The notes under the pieces are model-generated. The model ran no database searches. It worked only from the letters and a program-made list of their open reading frames with translations, and had not been told where the DNA came from. The translations under genes were made by a program, and so were the position numbers. A DNA stretch of 5,511 bases, from positions 8,779 through 14,289 of the forward strand of contig PQAI01000120.1 in NCBI GenBank assembly GCA_003105245.1. The letters run 5' to 3'. The stretch's first letter is position 1. Every line of letters begins with the position of its first letter. Below are positions 1 to 5,300 of this stretch, piece after piece. This DNA is from Betaproteobacteria bacterium (GTDB taxonomy: Bacteria > Pseudomonadota > Gammaproteobacteria > Burkholderiales > Usitatibacteraceae).

Positions 1-700
1 GCGCCCGGTGGTGATCCTGAGCCACGGCTGGGGCGGCCGCGGCGCGCAGTTCCACGCCTTCGTGCCCGCGCTCGTGCAGGCCGGGTTCCAGGCGGTCGTC
101 TTCGACCACCTGGGCCACGGCCTCTCGGAGGGCAGGCAATCCTCGCTCATCGATTTCGGCCGCGGCCTGGGCGCGGTGGCGCAGGCGCTGGAATCGCGCG
201 GCATCGCGATCGCCGGCGTCGTGGGGCACTCGCTCGGCGCCGCCGCGATCGCGCCGTTCCTGCGCGCCGGCTCGCGCAGCCTGCGCAGCGTCCTCGTCGC
301 GCCTCCCGCCTCGCTCGTGGGCTATTCCGCGTGGTTCACCCGCAAGCTCGGCCTGGGCGAGGCGTTCCGCTCGCGGCTGCAGTCGTCGGTGGAGCGCCGC
401 TACGGCGTGAGCTGGGACGAGCTCGAGCTGCCGCGCGCGGTGGCCGGCCTCGACGCGCCCGCGCTCGTGATCCACGACGCGGGCGACGCGGACGTGCGCA
501 TCGGCGCGGGACTGGCCGTCGCCCGCGCGTGGCCGGGCGCGCGCTTCCTGCGCACGACGGGCCTGGGCCACAACGCGATCCTTCGCGATCCCGGCGTGGT
601 CCGCGACACGATCGATTTCATCGAGGGGAAGGTCACCTTCGCTCCCCCGCCCGAGCGCGACGACTGGTCGGCGTTCCCCGGCCCCGCGCCCCTGCTGTGA
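1..700 (+). CDS. Alpha/beta hydrolase, 5' truncated by window edge
   Basis: This is the 3' portion of a serine hydrolase of the alpha/beta-hydrolase fold. The frame is open from the first base, and the GTG at 8 lies inside the first core strand (VVILSHGWGG), so the true start is upstream. Counting that GTG as residue 1, the visible motifs are the oxyanion-loop HG (6-7), the nucleophile elbow GHSLG (73-77, Ser75), a probable acid Asp160 in HDAGDADV, and the catalytic His188 in GLGHN. The triad therefore looks complete and the enzyme active. Substrate cannot be told from sequence; lysophospholipase-like, esterase or dienelactone-hydrolase-like roles are all possible. There is no visible lid domain beyond a short helical segment near residues 105-145. 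It lies 23 bp upstream of the small membrane-protein gene on the same strand, so the two may be co-transcribed. Confidence 0.9.
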   Translation, partial: RPVVILSHGWGGRGAQFHAFVPALVQAGFQAVVFDHLGHGLSEGRQSSLIDFGRGLGAVAQALESRGIAIAGVVGHSLGAAAIAPFLRAGSRSLRSVLVAPPASLVGYSAWFTRKLGLGEAFRSRLQSSVERRYGVSWDELELPRAVAGLDAPALVIHDAGDADVRIGAGLAVARAWPGARFLRTTGLGHNAILRDPGVVRDTIDFIEGKVTFAPPPERDDWSAFPGPAPLL

Positions 701-710
701 CCGCGACGAA

Positions 711-716
711 AAGGAG
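711..716 (+). promoter_or_regulatory. Strong Shine-Dalgarno for the small membrane protein
   Basis: AAGGAG lies 7 nt before the ATG at 724, an optimal spacing. It fixes the start at 724 even though the same frame stays open upstream, back into the hydrolase gene. Confidence 0.8.
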
Positions 717-723
717 ATTCGCC

Positions 724-1158
724 ATGGGAAACGACGACTACCGGGAAGTACCCCTCACCCTCGCCGCGGCCCTCACGCCGTGGGCCGCCGCCGTCGCCGC
801 GGGCACGAGCGCCGGCGTGTTCTCCCGCCTGCCGGGCGAGGCCCTGGCGGCACTGGCCGCCTTCGCGACCCTGTACGCCGCGGTCGCGGTGCTGGTCGAC
901 GCCCGCCTTCGCGGCTGGCTCGCGGCGCACGGCGCGGCGGCGGCGTGGACGGCTGCCTTCGGGACGGCCCTCGTGCTGGTCGTGGCCGGCGTGGCCCTCG
1001 CCGAAGGCGTCGCGGTGAACCTGGCCCGCGCGCCGTGGGCGCCGATCTTCCTCTTCGGCTTTCCCGTCACGGTGGCTTCGGCGGTCGGCGCGATTCAGGC
1101 CGCGCGGAGGCACGGCGTCGCGACGGCGGGGCGCGGCCTGCAGTTGGCCGGAGACTGA
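724..1158 (+). CDS. Small four-helix membrane protein of unknown function
   Basis: This is a 144-residue, alanine-rich hydrophobic protein that I do not recognise. Four probable transmembrane segments can be read at about residues 11-33, 40-58, 74-98 and 106-126. The N-terminus is short and acidic (NDDYRE), the loop near 59-65 is basic (DARLRGW), and the tail from 128 is basic (RR). By the positive-inside rule the loop between helices 2 and 3 and the C-terminus should be cytoplasmic, which also places the N-terminus inside. No catalytic or metal-binding motif is visible. The start is set by the AAGGAG 7 nt upstream. The gene follows the hydrolase by 23 bp and its stop is only 9 bp from the stop of the convergent GST gene. 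Its codon composition matches its neighbours. It is likely a real gene, but its role is unknown. Confidence 0.75.
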   Translation: MGNDDYREVPLTLAAALTPWAAAVAAGTSAGVFSRLPGEALAALAAFATLYAAVAVLVDARLRGWLAAHGAAAAWTAAFGTALVLVVAGVALAEGVAVNLARAPWAPIFLFGFPVTVASAVGAIQAARRHGVATAGRGLQLAGD

Positions 1159-1167
1159 TGCCGCCCG

Positions 1168-1800
1168 CTAGGTCACCGGCGTGGACAGCACCTGCGCCGC
1201 CCCGGGACGCGCCTTGAGGGAGGCGTACCAGCGCTCCATGTGCGGTCGCGGCTCGCGGGCCAGCGGCAGGTTGAGCCAGCGATGCGCGGCGCAGCCCAGC
1301 ACGATGTCGGCGGGCGAGAACGCATCGCCCGAGACGAATTGCCGTCCCGCGAGGTGTCCCTCGAGCACCGCCGCCGCCTTCTCGGAAGCGCTTCGCGAGG
1401 CCTCGATCGCGGCCGCGTCGCGCTTCTCCGCCGGCACGCGCACCAGTTGCCAGAAGGCGTCGCGCATCGCGGGCGTGAAGGTGGTCGCCTGCCAGTCCAT
1501 CCAGCGGTCGACGTCGGCGCGGCGGCGAAGGTCGTCGGGCCAGAGCGTCCCGGGCGCGTGCTTCGCGGCGAGGTAGCGCACGATGGCGTTCGACTCCCAA
1601 AGGACGAAGCCGTCCTCCTCGATCACCGGCACGAGGCTGTTGGGGTTCATGCGCTTGTACTCGGGAGTGGCGACGATGCCGAAGGCGCCGCCCGCGTCCC
1701 TGCGTTCGTAGGCGATGCCGAGCTCGTCGGCCGTCCACACCACCTTCTGGACGTTGACCGAGGAGATCCGCCCCCAGATGCGCAGCGCCCCCGCGCTCAT
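1168..1800 (-). CDS. Glutathione S-transferase family protein
   Basis: The 210-residue product has the usual GST length and two-domain layout. The N-terminal thioredoxin-like domain (about 5-80) opens with the strand LRIWGRISSVNVQKV, where Ser13/Ser14 sit at the position of the catalytic Ser/Tyr/Cys. It continues to NPNSLVPVIE with the conserved cis-proline Pro58, then to WESNAIVRYLA, where Glu69-Ser70 normally bind the gamma-glutamyl part of glutathione. The C-terminal all-helical domain (about 90-205) contains the SPADI N-capping box at 162-166. Such cytosolic enzymes conjugate or reduce electrophiles with glutathione, but the substrate here is unknown. Its ATG overlaps the stop of the KAS III gene as ATGA (1797-1800), indicating translational coupling, and no separate promoter is needed. 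It is the last gene of the minus-strand group. The same frame remains open far upstream, but inside the KAS III gene, so no N-terminal extension is supported. Confidence 0.93.
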   Translation of the reverse strand: MSAGALRIWGRISSVNVQKVVWTADELGIAYERRDAGGAFGIVATPEYKRMNPNSLVPVIEEDGFVLWESNAIVRYLAAKHAPGTLWPDDLRRRADVDRWMDWQATTFTPAMRDAFWQLVRVPAEKRDAAAIEASRSASEKAAAVLEGHLAGRQFVSGDAFSPADIVLGCAAHRWLNLPLAREPRPHMERWYASLKARPGAAQVLSTPVT

Positions 1801-2909
1801 GCCACGAGCGGGGCGGCGAGACCCTGCGCGAAACGGGAAGGGTCCTTCTTCGCCTCCATGAGGCCGCGCACCATCTCGAGCGCGCTCTTGTCGCAGGGCG
1901 GGAGCTCGACGGGGGAAGCCGCCACGGGCGTCACGCGCTCGCCCCACTGGATCACGTGCGCGCAGTAGGTGAGGCCGCCGCCGAAGGCCGGCGTGATGAG
2001 CTTCGCCCCGGGCTTGACCCGCCCTTCCTCGATCGCGTCCACCAGCGCCACCGGCACCGTGGCCGCCGACATGTTGCCGTAGCGCTCCACGGTGAGCATG
2101 ACGCGCTCGTGCGGGATGCCGATGCGCTTGCCCACGAAGTCGATGATGCGCAGGTTCGCCTGGTGCGGCACGGCGAGGTCGATGTCGGCGATCGTGAGCC
2201 CGGCGCGCTCGAGGGCCGCGTTCGAGGCCTCCGTCATGCCGTGCACGGCGCGCTTGAAGATCTCCTGGCCGTCGAAGTCCCAGCCGGTCACGCCCACGGG
2301 GACGTCGCGGTTGGCGTAGGCCGCGCCCATGCCGCGCACGCGCAGGATGTGGCGCGCGTCGGCGTAGCAGCCGAGCTTCTCGGAGAGCACGCCCAGCTTC
2401 TCGTCGCTCGCCTGCAGGACCACGGCCGCGGCCCCGTCGCCGAAGAGCACGGCGACATTGCGGTTGGTCCAGTCCATGAAGGGCGAGATCACCTCCACGC
2501 CGATCACCACGGCGTTCTTCACCACGCCGGTTCGGATCATCGCGGTGGCCGAGGACAGGCCGTAGAGGAAGCTCGTGCAGGCGGTGTTCACGTCCATGGC
2601 CGCGGCGTTCGGGGCGCCCAGGAGCGCCTGCACGCCGGAGGCACTGTTGGGGACCTGCTCGTCGTAGGAGCAGCTGCCCAGCACGATCAGCTCCACGTCC
2701 TTCGCGTCGAGCCCGGCGCAGGCGAGCGCCCGGGCGGCCGCCACGTGGGCGAGCGCCGTCGTCGGCACGTGCGAGACGCGCCGCTCGCGGATGCCCGTGC
2801 GCGACATGATCCAGGCGTCGTCGGTCTCGAGGAAGGTGGCGAGATCGGCGTTGGAGAGGACGGCCGGCGGCATGCACTTGCCCCAGCCCGTGATGGCGGC
2901 GTAGGTCAT
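1797..2909 (-). CDS. Beta-ketoacyl-ACP synthase III (FabH-like), C-terminally extended
   Basis: This 370-residue thiolase-fold condensing enzyme would be expected to join an acyl-CoA primer to malonyl-ACP with loss of CO2. The catalytic triad is complete: Cys111 (NTACTSF), His249 (VPHQANLRI) and Asn279 (YGNMSAAT). The CoA-binding signature around Trp33/Arg37 (DAWIMSRTGIRERR), the DWTNR segment at 146-150 and the FGDGA loop at 156-160 are also present. Aligned on the cysteine, E. coli FabH Phe87, which limits the acyl pocket, is replaced by Val86. E. coli FabH has 317 residues and ends at the GGGxTW strand. Here that strand (GGGLTY, 310-315) is followed by W322 and then about 48 more residues. 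It is not next to fabD, fabG, acpP or plsX, so it is probably a paralog rather than the housekeeping FabH, and the symbol is withheld. OleA- or PqsD-like chemistry is possible but less favoured. Only a weak purine stretch (AAGAA) precedes the ATG. Confidence 0.92.
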   Translation of the reverse strand: MTYAAITGWGKCMPPAVLSNADLATFLETDDAWIMSRTGIRERRVSHVPTTALAHVAAARALACAGLDAKDVELIVLGSCSYDEQVPNSASGVQALLGAPNAAAMDVNTACTSFLYGLSSATAMIRTGVVKNAVVIGVEVISPFMDWTNRNVAVLFGDGAAAVVLQASDEKLGVLSEKLGCYADARHILRVRGMGAAYANRDVPVGVTGWDFDGQEIFKRAVHGMTEASNAALERAGLTIADIDLAVPHQANLRIIDFVGKRIGIPHERVMLTVERYGNMSAATVPVALVDAIEEGRVKPGAKLITPAFGGGLTYCAHVIQWGERVTPVAASPVELPPCDKSALEMVRGLMEAKKDPSRFAQGLAAPLVA

Positions 2910-2975
2910 TTTCTTATCGTTCCGATGGCGGTGTGGAGACAGTTTGCCCGAGTCCGCGGAGGGGCGCAGGGCGGC
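2910..2975. other. 66-bp gap between two minus-strand genes
   Basis: This gap separates the stop of the DUF6505-like gene from the KAS III start. Read on the minus strand, it ends with an AT-richer stretch (GATAAGAAA) directly before the ATG. That stretch could serve as a weak ribosome binding site. I see no clear -35/-10 pair and no hairpin followed by a T run, so read-through from the upstream gene is the simplest reading. Confidence 0.4.
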
Positions 2976-3443
2976 CTAGAGCCTGTGGGATCCGACGAGG
3001 AGGCGGTCGTAGACGGCGTACTGCTCGTCCACGGCGTGGCCGCCGTCGCGCGGCGTTCGTTTCACGGTGATCCAGACTTCCGGCGAGAGGGTCTCGCAGA
3101 CGTCGGTGGTGTGGCGCACCTCCTCCTCGGCCACGCGCCGGGCCGCCTCCCACGAGGGCGCGCCCCATCCCTTCACGAGGAACCAGGCCAGCGCGTCGGT
3201 GTGGGCCTCGAGCTCCTCGGCGCCCACCTCGACCACCTCGGCGATCGAGCAGCGTTGCCGGCCTTCCAGCGCCAGGAAGGACGACTCGCAGTGACAGCGC
3301 GGGTCGCACTTGGGGGCGTTGGCGAAGTCGCACACCGCGTAGCCGCCGCTCACCACCCAGTCGCCCTCGCGCGCGGCGCCGTGGGTCTTGAAGAGGTGGT
3401 CGTCGGAATCGTCGAGCCGGACGGCGCGCAGGAACTTCGGCAT
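2976..3443 (-). CDS. DUF6505-like protein of unknown function, cysteine-rich
   Basis: The 155-residue soluble protein has the overall pattern I associate with DUF6505: an N-terminal KFLRAVRLDDSD strand, a GDWVVSGGYAV segment (27-37), a FLALEG turn (56-61), a mid-helix leading to GAPSWEAARRVAEEEV (94-109), and a final strand WITVKRT (124-130). The family match is from memory. No enzymatic function is known to me for the family. A cysteine-rich stretch is visible: Cys38, Cys46, Cys50, His51 and Cys52, with Cys65 and Cys116 further on. The Cx3CHC core could bind a metal or cofactor, or simply be an insertion. The gene reads away from the SDR across a 76-bp divergent region and precedes KAS III by 66 bp on the same strand, so it is probably the first gene of that operon. 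No good Shine-Dalgarno lies before its ATG, making the start slightly uncertain, although the N-terminal strand supports it. Confidence 0.75.
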   Translation of the reverse strand: MPKFLRAVRLDDSDDHLFKTHGAAREGDWVVSGGYAVCDFANAPKCDPRCHCESSFLALEGRQRCSIAEVVEVGAEELEAHTDALAWFLVKGWGAPSWEAARRVAEEEVRHTTDVCETLSPEVWITVKRTPRDGGHAVDEQYAVYDRLLVGSHRL

Positions 3444-3519
3444 GGAGCGTGCTTCGGAGGGGAGCCGGACCGCTTATCATAGCAGCCGCACCCCGAGCCA
3501 CGTCGTCCCGAGGAGACAA
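3444..3519. promoter_or_regulatory. Divergent promoter region with overlapping -10-like hexamers
   Basis: This 76-bp gap between divergent genes must carry control signals for both sides. A small AT-rich island stands out in very GC-rich DNA. It reads TATCAT at 3475-3480 on the + strand and TATGAT at 3476-3481 on the - strand, each one or two bases from the -10 consensus. No convincing -35 box is seen at the right distance on either strand, so the promoter call is tentative. If both are used, polymerase could not occupy both at once, which would make the two operons compete. Confidence 0.35.
3511..3515 (+). promoter_or_regulatory. Shine-Dalgarno for the SDR gene
   Basis: AGGAG (within GAGGAGACAA) stands 4 nt before the ATG at 3520. 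It decides that start over the in-frame ATG codons further upstream, which lie opposite the divergent gene. Confidence 0.75.
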
Positions 3520-4224
3520 ATGTCCATCGCAAAGACCGCCATCGTCACCGGTGCCAACCGGGGGATCGGCCTCGAAATCGCCCGCCAGCTCGTGAAGGAG
3601 GGCATCCGCGTCGTCATGGGATCCCGCGACCCCGTGAAGGGAGAGCGCGCCTGCGCCGCGCTGAAGGCCGGCGAGCTCGCGGTCGTCCACCCGCTCGAGG
3701 TGAACGACACCCGCAGCGTGCGCCGCTTCGTGGAGTTCGTGGAGCGCGAGTTCGGGGCGCCCGCGATCCTGGTGAACAACGCCGGGACCTATCCGGAGGA
3801 AAGCGACGCCCAGGTGGTGGACACCAAGACCTCGCTGTGGCGCGAGACCTTCGAGACCAACCTTTTCGGCGCGGTGCGCATGTGCCGCGAGGTGGTGCCG
3901 CTGATGCAGCGCGTGGCCTACGGGCGCATCGTGAACATGTCCTCCGGCCTGGGGCAGCTTTCGAAGATGGGCGGCGGCAGCGCCGCCTACCGCGCCTCCA
4001 AGGCGGCCCTCAACGCCCTCACGGCCACGCTCGCGGCCGAGGTGAAGGGCCAGGGGATCCTGGTGAATTCGATGAGCCCCGGCTGGGTGCGCACCGACAT
4101 GGGCGGGCCGGACGCGCCGAGGAGCGTGGAGGAGGGCGCCGACACCGCCGTGTGGCTGGCGCTGCTGCCCTCGAGCGGCCCGACCGGCCAGTTCTTCCGC
4201 GACCGCAAGCCCATCCCCTGGTGA
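3520..4224 (+). CDS. Short-chain dehydrogenase/reductase, carbonyl-reductase-like
   Basis: This 234-residue classical SDR has a Rossmann fold and all core motifs: the cofactor loop TGANRGIG (10-17), NNAG (86-89), the active-site Asn114, Ser141/Ser142 in NMSSG, and YRASK with Tyr157 and Lys161. PGWVRTDMGG follows at 187-196. Arg14 in the glycine loop and Arg36 after the second strand (GSRD) favour NADPH over NADH. The C-terminal TGQFFRDRKPIPW resembles the carbonyl reductase 1 / menthone-reductase type SDRs, which reduce aldehydes and ketones of broad range. The natural substrate cannot be inferred. The product is probably cytosolic, with no signal peptide. Its stop overlaps the start of the lipoprotein gene (GTGA, 4221-4224), so the two are translationally coupled. 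It diverges from the KAS III operon, so a role in lipid or carbonyl metabolism is possible but unproven. Confidence 0.95.
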   Translation: MSIAKTAIVTGANRGIGLEIARQLVKEGIRVVMGSRDPVKGERACAALKAGELAVVHPLEVNDTRSVRRFVEFVEREFGAPAILVNNAGTYPEESDAQVVDTKTSLWRETFETNLFGAVRMCREVVPLMQRVAYGRIVNMSSGLGQLSKMGGGSAAYRASKAALNALTATLAAEVKGQGILVNSMSPGWVRTDMGGPDAPRSVEEGADTAVWLALLPSSGPTGQFFRDRKPIPW

Positions 4225-5078
4225 GAGGCCTCGCCGGCCGCGCGCTCGTCGCGGCGCTCCTGCTCGCGCTCGTCGCCGGGTGCTCGTCGCTCACCCGCGT
4301 GGCGTACAACAACGCCGCCTTCGCGGGCGCGTGGGTGGCGGACGACTGGTTCGACCTGCACGACGGGCAGCGCGAATGGGTGAAGGAGCGCTTCGCGCGC
4401 CTGCTCGCGTGGCACCGGGCAACCCAGCTGCCGGAGTACGAGAAGCTCCTGCAGGACACGGCGGCGCGCGCCGCCACGCGCCTCACCGCCGAGGACGCGC
4501 GCCGCGTGCACGGCGAGATGCGCGCCCTCTACCACCGCGTCGTCCGCAAGGCGATCCCGGACGCGGCCGACTTCCTGCTCCAGCTCCACCCCGAGCAGGT
4601 CGGTCACCTGGCGCGCAAGTTCGAGGAGGACAACGCGAAGCTCGTGAAGGAGAGCGTGAAGGGCACGCCCGCGGAAAGGCTCGCGGCGCGCAGCGCGCGC
4701 TACGTCGAGCGCATCGAGGACTGGACGGGCCGGCTGTCGGCCTCGCAACGCGAGCTCGTGAGGGCTCGCGTGGCGGCGATCCCCGACATGAGCGACGAGT
4801 GGATGGGCGACCGGCGCTTCCGCCAGGCCGAGACGCTCGCCCTCATCCGCGCCCGGCCCCCGCGCGAGGCCGCCATCGAGGCCCTCACGCGCATTCTCAT
4901 CGACACCGACTCCTGGCGCCGGCCCGAGTACGTCGCGAAACTGAAGGCGCGCGACGAGGCCGTCTTCTCCCTCATCGGCGCGCTGGACGCCACGCTCACG
5001 CCCGAGCAGCGCGGCAAGCTCCACCGGCGGCTCGCGGGCTATGCGGCGGATGTGGCTTACCTGATGGTCGCGAGCTAG
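4221..5078 (+). CDS. DUF6279-type lipoprotein
   Basis: This 285-residue predicted lipoprotein starts at a GTG that overlaps the SDR stop by 4 nt. No Shine-Dalgarno is visible, and no other start lies before the signal peptide, so coupling to the SDR gene explains its translation. The signal sequence is short: Arg2/Arg7, a hydrophobic core at 8-19, then the lipobox LVAGC with the lipidated Cys21. Ser22-Ser23 follow and no Asp is at +2, consistent with outer-membrane sorting. The mature part is almost entirely helical and charged. It includes FDLHDGQREWV (44-54) and WHRATQLPEYEKLL (64-77), which match the features I know from DUF6279 proteins. No enzymatic motif is visible and the family function is not known to me. 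Pairing with a cytosolic SDR suggests shared expression rather than a complex. Confidence 0.88.
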   Translation: MRGLAGRALVAALLLALVAGCSSLTRVAYNNAAFAGAWVADDWFDLHDGQREWVKERFARLLAWHRATQLPEYEKLLQDTAARAATRLTAEDARRVHGEMRALYHRVVRKAIPDAADFLLQLHPEQVGHLARKFEEDNAKLVKESVKGTPAERLAARSARYVERIEDWTGRLSASQRELVRARVAAIPDMSDEWMGDRRFRQAETLALIRARPPREAAIEALTRILIDTDSWRRPEYVAKLKARDEAVFSLIGALDATLTPEQRGKLHRRLAGYAADVAYLMVAS

Positions 5079-5106
5079 ATGCTTCGGTGGCTGGCGGCAG
5101 GGAAAG

Positions 5107-5288
5107 GCTCTGAAAACGCCGATTTCCGCCGATGCCCCGCCGATTACAGCCGATGAATTCAGGGCTGGAACTGAATCAGGGTGAAGATCGCGGGGAGTCT
5201 CTCAGGTGGCAGATCAAGGTCACGGACCCGCTCGATCTTTATCTGCGGCCATCGGCGGGGCATCGGCGGAAATCGGCGTTTCCAGAGC
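5107..5288. repeat. Large inverted repeat with helically phased GCCGAT hexamers
   Basis: Arms at 5107-5144 and 5251-5288 are reverse complements over 38 bp with one mismatch (5113 against 5282). The inner 31 bp (5114-5144 and 5251-5281) are perfect. Within the left arm and just beyond it, GCCGAT recurs at 5118, 5128, 5139 and 5149, at steps of 10, 11 and 10. The right side mirrors this with ATCGGC at 5251, 5262 and 5272, plus a degenerate ATCTGC at 5241. The 106-bp centre is less GC-rich than the genes and holds a small hairpin. The element fills the convergent gap, 28 bp after the lipoprotein stop and 12 bp before the iminopeptidase stop. No T run follows either arm, so it is not a textbook intrinsic terminator. 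No obvious target-site duplication or transposase is present. It could be a MITE-like insertion, a bidirectional transcript-end structure or a protein-binding array. I do not recognise a named family. Confidence 0.9.
5157..5176. repeat. Small hairpin inside the inverted-repeat centre
   Basis: ATTCAG (5157-5162) and CTGAAT (5171-5176) can form a 6-bp stem with an 8-nt loop. It lies just inside the left arm of the large repeat and adds to the potential fold of a transcript from either strand. A short stem alone is weak evidence. Confidence 0.45.
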
Positions 5289-5300
5289 ATTTCGCCCGCA

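Noticed and set aside
1159..1167. Bidirectional terminator between the convergent membrane-protein and GST genes
   Set aside because: Only 9 bp separate the stops. The nearest GCCGG/CCGGC pair would need a long loop and no T run follows.
1168..2877. Apparent 569-codon minus-strand frame suggesting an N-terminal extension or fusion of the GST
   Set aside because: The part upstream of 1800 is an out-of-frame reading of the KAS III gene, Arg/Ala-rich and domain-free. The ATGA overlap gives a proper GST start.
1956..3482. Open + strand frame of 508 codons opposite KAS III and the DUF6505-like gene
   Set aside because: Its translation is rich in His, Arg, Gly and Val with no recognisable domain, and it lies antisense to two genes with clear family motifs. 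Long antisense frames are expected at this GC content.
3388..3519. 44-codon 5' extension of the SDR frame
   Set aside because: It is antisense to the start of the divergent gene, is rich in Ser and Arg, and would precede the usual SDR first strand. The AGGAG before 3520 marks the normal start.
3987..5024. Long minus-strand open frame opposite the SDR and lipoprotein genes
   Set aside because: It is a low-complexity Arg/Ala/Leu/Val translation with no motif, opposite a lipoprotein with a clear lipobox and an SDR with all catalytic motifs.
5107..5288. CRISPR array or classical rho-independent terminator
   Set aside because: The repeats are 6-7 bp hexamers at 10-11 bp steps with no spacers of CRISPR size. 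Neither arm is followed by a T run in the direction of transcription.
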